From: Candidatus Saccharimonadia bacterium
GTDB lineage: Bacteria > Patescibacteriota > Saccharimonadia > Saccharimonadales > Saccharimonadaceae
DNA: 11,060 nucleotides
Assembly (NCBI GenBank): GCA_023259925.1
Contig: JALRDS010000043.1
Location: 1 to 11,060 of the forward strand
Direction of reading: 5' to 3'
The translations under genes were made by a program, and so were the position numbers. Shown here piece after piece: positions 1 through 6,379 of this stretch. The notes below the pieces were generated by a model. The model did no database searches. It was given only the letters and a program-made list of their open reading frames with translations, and was not told the origin of the DNA. Within the stretch, counting starts at the first letter, position 1, and every line of letters starts with the position of its first letter.

Positions 1-1340
1 ACGGTACTTTCGTTATCGGAGTCGCCGTCGAAGCGCATAACAGTAAGTTTGGGGTACAGGCGTTTTATTTCAGACTCAATCAGTTTCGTGCCGATCCCTT
101 TATGAATTATGTGCGCGCCGTGGCATTCCGGGCAACTCGTAGGCACTCGTGTAGTAAAGTTGCAGATATGGCAGCGCAATTGGTGAGTATCAGCGTGAAG
201 CGTTAACGGTACGAAGCAGTGCGGGCAACCGGCTTGCCAGCCGCAATTTTCGCACAGTGTATTGGGTGCACTGCCGCGACGATTATGAAACAGTAACACT
301 TGTTTGTTCGTGGAGGTGGCTTGTTCAATTTGAGATAGCGCTTGGTTGGATAAGAAGCGATGTTTGCTAAACTGTGTTCGCTTTGTCATATCAACTACGC
401 TGATAACCGGTGGAGTTGCGCCAGGGGTTGCGACATTAGGCAACCCGATGATAGGACGATGATGAATTTCGGCTAGATGATAATCAACTATAGACGGTGT
501 TGCACTCCCTAACACGAGTGTTGCACTCTCTTGAGTCGTTAAAAATGTAGCAGCCCGCAACGCGTGATACCGTGGTGCTTGCTCTTGCTTGTAACTTGGC
601 TCATGAGCCTCGTCTATTACAACGAGCCCCAGTTTAGGTACTGGCATGAATAGGGCAGAGCGCGGCCCAACAACAATTACAGGCTTAGTTGCTTCTAATG
701 CAGTTTGCCAAGCAAGGTGCCGTTCGGCTTCAGTTTGCTTTGAATGAGTAACAATAACGTTATCGAAGTGATGAGAGAACTCTGCGAGGAGTTGTGAGGT
801 GAGGGCTATCTCCGGTATTAATATGATGCATGACTTGCCGTCGGCATAAAAACGCTTAGCCAGCTCAATGTAGACAGCTGTTTTTCCCGATCCGGTGACG
901 CCGTGAAGTAGGGTTGTTCCTGCACCAGCATCTACAATTCTTTGCACTGCATTCGTTTGGTCTGCATTGAGTATATATTGTGTTCGTTTACGCGACGTAA
1001 CAGATTGAGTATATTCGCTGGTTCGGCGCTTTTTCTGCAAACCACGCGGCAGTACGGTTTGTAGAACGGTCGCAAGCGGAGTGGCGTAATATTCTGCTAG
1101 CCAGTCAGAAAGGGCTACAAGCCGACTTGGTAGGGGTACTTTGGTAAGAACTGTGTCTATAGGCTTCACGGGGTAGGCGGGCTTATTGGATGTCTCAGCC
1201 ATAACGACACCATTAGTTGTCTTCTTGCCAACTGAAATACGAACGACAGCACCAATGGGTAAGGGTTCAACGGAGCTATAAGTAAAACGGTCAGATCCAC
1301 TCCGTACGATTAAGCTCGGCGCAACTTCGTAATAGTACAT
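1..1340 (-). CDS. priA: Primosomal protein N' (PriA), 5' portion, cut by left edge
   Basis: PriA is the 3'-to-5' superfamily 2 DNA helicase that recognises stalled forks and reloads the replisome. I translated the minus strand by eye and found 446 codons open to the window edge. An N-terminal 3'-DNA-binding-type region (about 1-110) leads into the helicase core. Walker A GVTGSGKT is at 147-154, Walker B DEAH at 243-246, and LGSATPS follows. The zinc-binding insertion has all eight cysteines: C363, C366, C372, C375, C390, C393, C403 and C406. Walker A lies about 76 residues earlier than in E. coli PriA, which matches absence of the winged-helix domain between the DNA-binding domain and lobe 1. 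The ATG at 1340 abuts a possible ATG of the divergent gene, and a -10-like TATACT lies 7 bases before it. The C-terminal part of lobe 2 and the C-terminal domain lie outside the window. Identification is very secure; the domain loss is my reading of the spacing. Confidence 0.96.
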   Translation of the reverse strand, partial: MYYYEVAPSLIVRSGSDRFTYSSVEPLPIGAVVRISVGKKTTNGVVMAETSNKPAYPVKPIDTVLTKVPLPSRLVALSDWLAEYYATPLATVLQTVLPRGLQKKRRTSEYTQSVTSRKRTQYILNADQTNAVQRIVDAGAGTTLLHGVTGSGKTAVYIELAKRFYADGKSCIILIPEIALTSQLLAEFSHHFDNVIVTHSKQTEAERHLAWQTALEATKPVIVVGPRSALFMPVPKLGLVVIDEAHEPSYKQEQAPRYHALRAATFLTTQESATLVLGSATPSIVDYHLAEIHHRPIIGLPNVATPGATPPVISVVDMTKRTQFSKHRFLSNQALSQIEQATSTNKQVLLFHNRRGSAPNTLCENCGWQAGCPHCFVPLTLHADTHQLRCHICNFTTRVPTSCPECHGAHIIHKGIGTKLIESEIKRLYPKLTVMRFDGDSDNEST

Positions 1341-1347
1341 ATGACTC

Positions 1348-1355
1348 AGTATAAC
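1348..1355. promoter_or_regulatory. Overlapping divergent -10 elements between priA and the PRTase-like gene
   Basis: The bases at 1348-1355 read AGTATAAC on the plus strand. Read leftward they contain TATACT (1353-1348) and read rightward TATAAC (1350-1355), each a 5/6 match to TATAAT. The leftward box would start transcription at about 1341, directly at the priA ATG. The rightward box would start at about 1362, nine bases before ATG 1371. I see no convincing -35 for either direction. Divergent transcription from a symmetric -10 is a known bacterial arrangement; its use here is inferred. Confidence 0.5.
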
Positions 1356-1370
1356 TGCTACACTGGGTAT

Positions 1371-2027
1371 ATGTATTTTGAATCGCGCGAAGAGGCTGGG
1401 CAGCGTTTAGCGCGTCAGATCGCAGACCAGTATCGGTATGAAAACTGTGCGGTGGTGGCGCTGAGTGATGGGGCGGTGCTGGTAGGTGAGCAGATTGCTG
1501 CAGAGCTACACTGTGTTCTGACGATGCTGCTTATTGAAGACATAGAAGTTCCGGGTGAGTCACTCAGCTTTGGTGGTGTGAGCCAGAGTGGTAATTTTAC
1601 GTACAACGGCATGTTTAGTGCGGGTGAAATTGAAGAATATACAGCTGAATTTCACGGCTACTTGGACGAAAAAAAGCGAGAAGCATTTCAGAAGATTAAT
1701 AAGTTACTCGGTGACGGTGGGTTAATTGACCGAAGTTTATTACTTGACCGCATAGTAGTGCTAGTTGCGGATGGACTAGATAATGGAGCGTCGATTGACG
1801 TAGCGATGGATTTCTTAAAGCCGATTCGAACTCAAAAAGTAGTAGTTGCTACGCCGGTGGCGTCTATTCCAGCTGTAGATAAGCTTCACCTAAGTGCCGA
1901 TGAAGTTCACATTTTGGATGTAAAAGAAAACTTTATGGGAACTGATCACTATTACAGCAGTAATGACATTCCTTCGCATGAAGAGACCATTCAAAAAATC
2001 AATCAGATTGTGCTCAATTGGCGCTAA
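1371..2027 (+). CDS. Degenerate phosphoribosyltransferase-like protein
   Basis: The 218-residue product resembles the stand-alone type I phosphoribosyltransferase (PRTase) fold. It opens with YFESREEAGQRLA, like the FRDRREAG start of those proteins. A strand-loop ALSDGAV stands where family members have ALPRGGV, and VLVADGLDNGAS stands where the PRPP loop VLVDDGLATGAT is expected. A final VVVATPVAS strand also fits. The first acidic residue of the PRPP loop and the T/S before its glycine are changed, so binding of PRPP is doubtful. ATG 1371 is chosen because family similarity begins there and the divergent -10 lies just upstream. The alternative ATG 1341 adds ten unlikely residues and abuts the priA start. 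No clear Shine-Dalgarno sequence precedes either. The fold call is fairly good; substrate and role are unknown. Confidence 0.75.
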   Translation: MYFESREEAGQRLARQIADQYRYENCAVVALSDGAVLVGEQIAAELHCVLTMLLIEDIEVPGESLSFGGVSQSGNFTYNGMFSAGEIEEYTAEFHGYLDEKKREAFQKINKLLGDGGLIDRSLLLDRIVVLVADGLDNGASIDVAMDFLKPIRTQKVVVATPVASIPAVDKLHLSADEVHILDVKENFMGTDHYYSSNDIPSHEETIQKINQIVLNWR

Positions 2028-2033
2028 TTTGAC

Positions 2034-2063
2034 TTGAAGCCTGTTGTAAGATTGTGCTACGAT
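2034..2063 (+). promoter_or_regulatory. Promoter candidate for the winged-helix gene
   Basis: TTGAAG (2034-2039) is followed after 18 bases by TACGAT (2058-2063). The preceding TGC gives the TGn of an extended -10. A second -35-like TTGACT sits at 2029-2034, directly after the upstream stop codon. The predicted start near 2070 gives a leader of about 36 bases containing AAGGAG (2097-2102). Box matches are partial. Confidence 0.45.
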
Positions 2064-2105
2064 TAAAAGAACAAACGAAAAAATTCTAAGACCCCTAAGG
2101 AGAAT

Positions 2106-2417
2106 ATGTTAGACGTTTTTATTACTAGTCGCGTGCGCCGAAAAATCGTAGTGGTATACGCAAAATACCCTGATTTTCATACCCATGTGCGCGGACTGGC
2201 GAAGCTGATTAAAGAAGACCCTGGTAACATTCAGCGTGAATTGAAACGGCTCGAAAAAGTGGGCTTTTTATCAAGTGAGAAGCAAGGAAATACCAAAATT
2301 TACTCCACGAACAAGCAGTTCCCAATTTTCAAGGAGCTTCAGAGTATTGTGATTAAAAGTCAGCAGCATCAAACAGCACGTACTAAGCGAGGTGTTTCGG
2401 ATATACAAGCTGCCTAA
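2106..2417 (+). CDS. Small winged-helix (ArsR-like) DNA-binding protein
   Basis: This 103-residue protein is a probable transcription regulator. Residues about 1-70 form one winged helix-turn-helix: an N-terminal helix (LDVFITSRVRRKIVVVYAKY), then HVRGLAKLIKEDPGNIQREL as the helix-turn-helix, then RLEKVGFLSSEKQGNTKIYS as recognition-helix end and wing. A short helix (FPIFKELQSIVIK) could serve for dimer contact, and the tail is polar and probably flexible. It has no ligand domain and no cysteine pair, so metal sensing is not supported. AAGGAG (2097-2102) lies only three bases before the ATG, which is close. With its own promoter and a strong terminator it looks like a single-gene unit, which would suit an autoregulator. 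The fold is confident; the target is unknown. Confidence 0.8.
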   Translation: MLDVFITSRVRRKIVVVYAKYPDFHTHVRGLAKLIKEDPGNIQRELKRLEKVGFLSSEKQGNTKIYSTNKQFPIFKELQSIVIKSQQHQTARTKRGVSDIQAA

Positions 2418-2438
2418 AAAATAAGGTTTTTCGCATCG

Positions 2439-2469
2439 GGCCGAGAAATTACTCGGCCTATTATTTTTT
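2439..2469 (+). terminator. Intrinsic terminator after the winged-helix gene
   Basis: A perfect 7-bp stem, GGCCGAG (2439-2445) with CTCGGCC (2452-2458), closes a 6-base loop. It is followed by TATTATTTTTT (2459-2469), a good U-tract. An upstream AAAAAATAA (2416-2424) is the exact complement of TTATTTTTT (2461-2469) and could extend the pairing. This isolates the regulator gene from recJ. Confidence 0.85.
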
Positions 2470-2540
2470 ACGTAGTTATATGTTTATACGAAGCGAATTC
2501 CCTAAAAATTTTGATGGTATGAATGAGGTAAGATAAGTAT

Positions 2541-4181
2541 ATGAGCAGGGCTGAAACGCTATTTGAGCAGATATTGATTAAGCGTGGGCTTGATACGCAA
2601 ACGAAGCGTGACGCTTTTTTACATCCTAGCTATGATGCTAAGCATGATCCGTTTTTACTCCCCGACATGCAGGCTGCGGTGGATAGATTGGTTGCCGCAC
2701 GTAAAAAACAGGAGCGCATAACAATCTATGGTGACTATGACATAGATGGGTTAACCGCAACAACGGTACTCATGGATGCCCTAAAGAGTTTTGGGTTTTT
2801 ACACGTGTCGGCATTCATTCCAAATCGCTTTGTCGAAGGCTATGGCCTAACAGTAGATGCAATAGAGCGGATTGCTCATGATGGTGCAAATTTGGTAGTG
2901 ACTGTGGACTGTGGTAGCTTGAGCCATGAGCCGATTGCACGGGCAAACGAGCTGGGTATGGAGGTGATAGTGACCGACCACCATAATGTGGCCGAGGAGC
3001 AGCCTCCGGCTGTGGCGGTCATTAATCCTAAGCGCCAAGACCATTCATACCCATTTATTGACTTGGCTGGTGTAGGTGTAGCGTTTAAATTAGTACAAGC
3101 CTTGCAAACAAAGCTAAATGGCTTACCTGAAGGTCAGGAAAAGTGGCTATTAGATTTAGTCGCACTTGGAACGGTGTGCGATGTAGTAACAATGGTTGAT
3201 GAAAACAGGGCTAACGTGTTTTGGGGGTTGAAAGTACTGAGTCAGACTCGTCGGCCCGGTCTTAAGGCATTAATGGCCGTCAGCCGTGTTGATCCGAATA
3301 CGGTAAATGCACGTAGTCTTGGGTTTGGATTAGGGCCACGAATGAACGCAGCCGGACGACTTGAAACGGCTCAAATCGCACTTGATATGTTGCTAGCCGA
3401 CAACCCGATGCTAGCGCTTGAGAAAGCACAAGAACTTGATGCGTTAAATACTGCCCGCCGCACAGAGCAAGACAAAATATATAAAGAAGCGGTCGTACAG
3501 GCGGAACGGTATGTGAGGGACGATGTACTGGTGGTAAGTTCCCCTGACTGGAATCATGGCATTATTGGCATAGTTGCCGCCAAGTTACTTGAAAAATATA
3601 AAAAACCAACCTATGTACTACAGGAAATGGGGGAGCAAAGTAAGGGGAGCGCCAGAAGTTATGGTGATTTTAGTGCCGCAGATGCGATAAAGAGCGCAAG
3701 CGATATTATTACTAAAGGTGGGGGGCATAAATTAGCGGCTGGCGTTACGCTCCCTACAAAAAATATTCAAGCATTTAGGGAAAGAGTGAATAAGCACTAT
3801 CGAGATCAGAAGCTAGTCGATCAAGAACTACTACTCTTGCCAAGTGAGGACGCGCAGGCTGAATTTGACGTAGTTAGCGAAGAATTAATCCAGCGAATTA
3901 CCCTGTTAGAGCCGTTCGGAAACGGGAATACGCAACCAATTTTGCGAACCAATGCTGTTACGGTACAGCGCGTTCGACGCATGGGTACTGACGGTCAGCA
4001 TGTGAAGTTGGATGTTCAAAATCTAGCCGGGGACGTGATGAGTATGCTAGCATTCAACGCTCCAGAGTATTTTTTTGTTGAACCTGGCGCAAAAGTAACA
4101 GTATGGTATCAGCCCGATATAAATGAGTGGCAGGGTAGGCGGACAATTGAAGGAATGTTGCTGCACATTGAGTTTGTATAA
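2541..4181 (+). CDS. recJ: Single-stranded-DNA-specific exonuclease RecJ
   Basis: RecJ degrades single-stranded DNA 5' to 3' in recombination, mismatch repair and fork processing, and belongs to the DHH/DHHA1 metal-dependent phosphoesterases. Every core motif is visible in the 546 residues: YGDYDIDG (63-70), VDCG (122-125), TDHHN (145-149) and VALGTVCDVV (207-216). GPRMNAAGR (265-273), DWNHGIIGI (336-344), GSARS (369-373) and GGGHKLAAG (393-401) follow. The C-terminal part (about 430-546) fits the OB-fold that holds single-stranded DNA. Length is near the usual 550-580. The ATG at 2541 is supported by the standard N-terminal helix (LFEQILIKRGL). A GAGG at 2525-2528 is rather far for a Shine-Dalgarno sequence, and a weak TAAGAT six bases before the ATG could be a -10. 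No hairpin terminator was seen after it. Identification is secure. Confidence 0.97.
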   Translation: MSRAETLFEQILIKRGLDTQTKRDAFLHPSYDAKHDPFLLPDMQAAVDRLVAARKKQERITIYGDYDIDGLTATTVLMDALKSFGFLHVSAFIPNRFVEGYGLTVDAIERIAHDGANLVVTVDCGSLSHEPIARANELGMEVIVTDHHNVAEEQPPAVAVINPKRQDHSYPFIDLAGVGVAFKLVQALQTKLNGLPEGQEKWLLDLVALGTVCDVVTMVDENRANVFWGLKVLSQTRRPGLKALMAVSRVDPNTVNARSLGFGLGPRMNAAGRLETAQIALDMLLADNPMLALEKAQELDALNTARRTEQDKIYKEAVVQAERYVRDDVLVVSSPDWNHGIIGIVAAKLLEKYKKPTYVLQEMGEQSKGSARSYGDFSAADAIKSASDIITKGGGHKLAAGVTLPTKNIQAFRERVNKHYRDQKLVDQELLLLPSEDAQAEFDVVSEELIQRITLLEPFGNGNTQPILRTNAVTVQRVRRMGTDGQHVKLDVQNLAGDVMSMLAFNAPEYFFVEPGAKVTVWYQPDINEWQGRRTIEGMLLHIEFV

Positions 4182-4227
4182 TACTCTTTTCAAAATTCAG
4201 TATAAGCTATAGGTAATTAGGGAAGGG

Positions 4228-4256
4228 TTGTTAGACGACTTCTTATCTGTTATAAT
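4228..4256 (+). promoter_or_regulatory. Near-consensus promoter of the rpsU unit
   Basis: TTGTTA (4228-4233), a 17-base spacer and perfect TATAAT (4251-4256) preceded by TGT form an extended -10 promoter, the best in the window. The usual 7-base offset puts the transcription start near 4263, two to four bases before the rpsU ATG, so the mRNA would be leaderless or nearly so. Confidence 0.85.
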
Positions 4257-4265
4257 CTAACGCAT

Positions 4266-4481
4266 ATGGTACAAGTAACACGTAAAGATGAACGCGAAGC
4301 GAACGAAAACGTTATTCGTCGTTTCAACCGCAAGGTATTGCAGAGCGGTGTGCTTTCAACTGCAAAGTCGAGCATGCGCTTTAGTAAGCCAATTAGCAAA
4401 ACTGAACGTCGCAACAAGGCTATTATTCGTAAGGCTCGTAAGGCCGACAAGATGGCTAAGATGCGCTTAGGAGTTCGCTAA
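4266..4481 (+). CDS. rpsU: Small ribosomal subunit protein bS21
   Basis: bS21 sits on the 30S platform near the 3' end of 16S rRNA and takes part in translation initiation. The 71-residue, very basic product has the family pattern: VTRKDEREANENVIRRFNRKVLQSGVL at the N-terminus (two segments of a helix), then RRNKAIIRKARKADKMAKM. Length matches the 58-71 range of the family. It is the first gene of rpsU - yqeY - adk - map; the rpsU - yqeY pair is conserved in many bacteria. There is no Shine-Dalgarno sequence between the -10 box and the ATG, only CTAACGCAT. Frame +1 also holds a 60-codon open frame (4288-4470), which I regard as a shadow. Identification is secure. Confidence 0.95.
   Translation: MVQVTRKDEREANENVIRRFNRKVLQSGVLSTAKSSMRFSKPISKTERRNKAIIRKARKADKMAKMRLGVR
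4468..4473 (+). promoter_or_regulatory. Ribosome binding site for yqeY, inside the rpsU coding end
   Basis: TAGGAG lies in the last codons of rpsU, 11 bases before the GTG at 4485. It supports that GTG as the yqeY start and implies translational coupling with rpsU. Confidence 0.7.
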
Positions 4482-4484
4482 CTA

Positions 4485-4937
4485 GTGGCCCTGGCGGAGC
4501 AAATCCAAAACGATATGAAAGCCGCCTTATTAGGCGGCGATCGTTTTGTAGGTGACACACTACGCAACTTAAAAGCGGCAATTCTTAATCAAGAAGTTGC
4601 TGAAGGTAAGCGCGAAGAAGGGTTAACTGATACGGAAATTGAGCAGATTGTGGCTCGTGAAGTAAAAAAGCGTCACGAGAGCATTAAGCTATATGAAGCC
4701 AATGATCGCCCTGAGCTTGCGGAGCCTGAGAAGAAGGAGATCGCTGTACTAGAACAGTATTTGCCAGCTCAGATGACCGATGATGAGTTAGTAAAAGTGA
4801 TTGACTTGCATATTGCTAACCTTAGCGCTGATATGAGCAAGATGGGCCAAGTAATCGGAGCGGTGAAAGCTGAAGTTGGCACTGCGGCCGATGGTGCAGC
4901 AATTGCACGCCTGACGAAGCAACAATTGAACAAATAG
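4485..4937 (+). CDS. yqeY: GatB/YqeY domain protein
   Basis: The protein belongs to the YqeY family, which resembles the C-terminal helical tail of GatB (tRNA-dependent amidotransferase) and is thought to bind tRNA or assist translation; its exact role is not established. The 150 residues show the family pattern: IQNDMKAALLGGD, TLRNLKAAILNQEV, IVAREVKKRHESIKLYE, ELAEPEKKEIAVLEQYLP and MGQVIGAVKAEV-GTAADGAAIARLTKQQL. Length is typical (about 148). It starts at GTG three bases after the rpsU stop, with TAGGAG inside rpsU, so it is coupled to bS21. Nothing is missing relative to the family. Identification is secure; function is only partly known. Confidence 0.93.
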   Translation: MALAEQIQNDMKAALLGGDRFVGDTLRNLKAAILNQEVAEGKREEGLTDTEIEQIVAREVKKRHESIKLYEANDRPELAEPEKKEIAVLEQYLPAQMTDDELVKVIDLHIANLSADMSKMGQVIGAVKAEVGTAADGAAIARLTKQQLNK

Positions 4938-4963
4938 AATACAACGACTAAAAAGGGGTAAAA

Positions 4964-5515
4964 ATGATACTACTGTTTGGCCCAACAGGTGCCGGTAAAA
5001 GTATGCAAGGGCAAATGCTGGCGGTGCGCATGGGATGGAAATGGCTCAGTACCGGTCAAATGCTACGCGATAGCAACGACCCTGAAGTAATCCAAGTACT
5101 TAAGAGTGGTGACCTGGTGAGCAATGAGCTCACCTATGAAGTGTTCGACAAGGCTGTGTGTGAAGCAAAGGAACAGCAATATCCAGTGATTATTGTTGAC
5201 GGCTTTCCGCGTACAAAGGCACAAGCAGAGTGGCTAGGGCAGTACCTTAAGCGAAGTGGTGAGGCTATCGACCAAGTGGTTGTTCTTGAAGTGCCTGAGG
5301 GCGAGATTATGAGTCGTCTTGAAAAGCGTGGCCGAATGGAAGATACGCCGGAAACGATTGCAAAGCGTATGTCGATCTATCGACAGAAGATGTACCCAGT
5401 GCTCGGTATTTTTGCAGAAGATGGCGTAAAAATTGTTCATCTTGATGGTACTGGCACGGCTGGTGAGGTGCATGACAGATTATATGCGGAAGTTGTGGGT
5501 GATGCAGCCGCCTAA
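4964..5515 (+). CDS. adk: Adenylate kinase, short-LID type
   Basis: Adenylate kinase converts ATP + AMP to 2 ADP in the cytoplasm. The 183 residues carry the P-loop GPTGAGKS (6-13), the AMP-site start STGQMLR (29-35), DGFPRT (79-84), and a short LID with RLEKRGRMEDT (118-128) then R135 and R140. There is no zinc-binding LID insertion, so it is the short form (bacterial long forms are about 215). The P-loop is unusual: family members mostly have GPPGAGKGTQ, here GPTGAGKSMQ, with P-to-T and GT-to-SM changes. AAGGGG (4953-4958) lies five bases before the ATG. Its 3' end overlaps map by 14 bases, keeping the adk - map order known from ribosomal operons. A related nucleoside monophosphate kinase is possible, but DGFPRT and the arginines favour Adk. 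Confidence 0.9.
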   Translation: MILLFGPTGAGKSMQGQMLAVRMGWKWLSTGQMLRDSNDPEVIQVLKSGDLVSNELTYEVFDKAVCEAKEQQYPVIIVDGFPRTKAQAEWLGQYLKRSGEAIDQVVVLEVPEGEIMSRLEKRGRMEDTPETIAKRMSIYRQKMYPVLGIFAEDGVKIVHLDGTGTAGEVHDRLYAEVVGDAAA

Positions 5516-6263
5516 AACTCCTAGCGAAATCCAAGCGATGCGCGATGGCGGTCAAATTTTAGCTACCATTTTTGCTGATCTAAAAAAACGGCTAGTGCCT
5601 GGTATGACAGGTAAGGATGTGGATGCTTGGGTTGAGGGTGAGATAAAAAAATACGGGGCCGAAGCAACCTATAAAACAAGCGAAGTTGGGTTTCCCGGGG
5701 TAATCTGCATTAGTGTGAACGAGGCAATTGTTCATGGTGTGCCGACCGATGTGCCATTTGAACGTGGCGATATTGTTGGGTTTGACATGGTAATCACCTA
5801 TAAGGGTATGAAAACCGATTCAGCGTTTAGTGTCATGATTGGCGAGCAGCCCTCTGGGGCATTGAAGCACCTGTTGACTAACACAGAGCGAAGTTTGTAT
5901 GCGGGTATTGATGCAATCAGTGGCGAAGGAACCTATACTGGCGATATTTCGGCAGCTGTTGAGTCGGTGTTAAACGGCGCAAAATTAGGAATTATACGAG
6001 AGTTGGTTGGCCACGGCGTTGGGCATCAAATGCATATGGCGCCTGAAGTGCCAAACTATGGCCAAGCCGGTAAGGGCGTATTACTTAAGCCGGGCGATAC
6101 AATTGCAATTGAACCGATGGCGACATTAGGCGGTGAGCGCATTACTGGTCCACTTGAGGATGAGTGGACTTTTGCAACAAAAGACGGAAGCATGAGCGCG
6201 CATTTTGAGCATACTGTTCTTGTTACTGAGAGTGGAGCAGAAATCTTAACAAAGCTAGCGTAA
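5502..6263 (+). CDS. map: Methionine aminopeptidase, type I
   Basis: MetAP removes the initiator methionine from nascent proteins using two metal ions. The 253-residue product has all five metal ligands in order: D95 (GFDMV), D106 (KTDSAF), H171 (GHGVGH), E204 (IEPM) and E236 (HFEHT). The substrate histidine is H78 (IVHGV). Without an N-terminal zinc extension it is the short type Ia form. The start is ATG 5502, because similarity begins at PPKTPSEIQAMRDGG. The frame stays open to 5433, but the extra residues come from the adk 3' end in another frame. A GGAAG about nine bases before 5502 may serve as ribosome binding site. The 14-base overlap with adk implies coupled translation. It is the last gene of the rpsU unit. 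Confidence 0.96.
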   Translation: MQPPKTPSEIQAMRDGGQILATIFADLKKRLVPGMTGKDVDAWVEGEIKKYGAEATYKTSEVGFPGVICISVNEAIVHGVPTDVPFERGDIVGFDMVITYKGMKTDSAFSVMIGEQPSGALKHLLTNTERSLYAGIDAISGEGTYTGDISAAVESVLNGAKLGIIRELVGHGVGHQMHMAPEVPNYGQAGKGVLLKPGDTIAIEPMATLGGERITGPLEDEWTFATKDGSMSAHFEHTVLVTESGAEILTKLA

Positions 6264-6323
6264 AGCTGCTGAATGTCTATCGTACTCTCAGTGGCTTTGG
6301 GTTAGCAAAAGTAGCAGGTCTGA

Positions 6324-6352
6324 CGGTAACCACTACCGGGTTGTTCTTTTTT
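6324..6352 (+). terminator. Weak intrinsic terminator candidate after map
   Basis: CGGTA (6324-6328) and TACCG (6334-6338) form a 5-bp stem with a 5-base loop, followed by GGTTGTTCTTTTTT up to 6352. The stem is short, so termination may be partial. An earlier imperfect hairpin (AAAGC..CTGA / TCAG..GCTTT, 6262-6298) has no U-tract. The T-run also overlaps the possible -35 region of the ftsA promoter. Confidence 0.4.
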
Positions 6353-6366
6353 CGCGAATGAAGCGC

Positions 6367-6372
6367 TATAAT
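6367..6372 (+). promoter_or_regulatory. -10 box of the ftsA promoter
   Basis: A perfect TATAAT ends seven bases before ATG 6380, so transcription would begin at or next to that start codon. The -35 is poor (TTCTTT at 6344-6349 with 17-base spacing). The in-frame ATG at 6371 lies inside this box, which argues against it as the start. A GAGG (6373-6376) just before ATG 6380 could act as a short Shine-Dalgarno sequence in read-through mRNA. Confidence 0.65.
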
Positions 6373-6379
6373 GAGGCGT

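Noticed and set aside
4182..4265. tRNA or small RNA gene before rpsU
   Set aside because: No cloverleaf arms or stable hairpin; TATAAGCTATA (4201-4211) is only an imperfect AT palindrome. Only the rpsU promoter is supported.
4288..4470. 60-codon plus-strand frame inside rpsU
   Set aside because: It is a shifted reading of a clearly conserved ribosomal protein gene, without its own ribosome binding site or recognisable motif.
5433..5501. N-terminal extension of map
   Set aside because: The residues are the adk 3' end read in another frame and have no resemblance to MetAP extensions.
6371..6379. Upstream ftsA start at ATG 6371
   Set aside because: This ATG lies within the perfect TATAAT box (6367-6372), so it would not be transcribed from that promoter; family similarity begins after ATG 6380.
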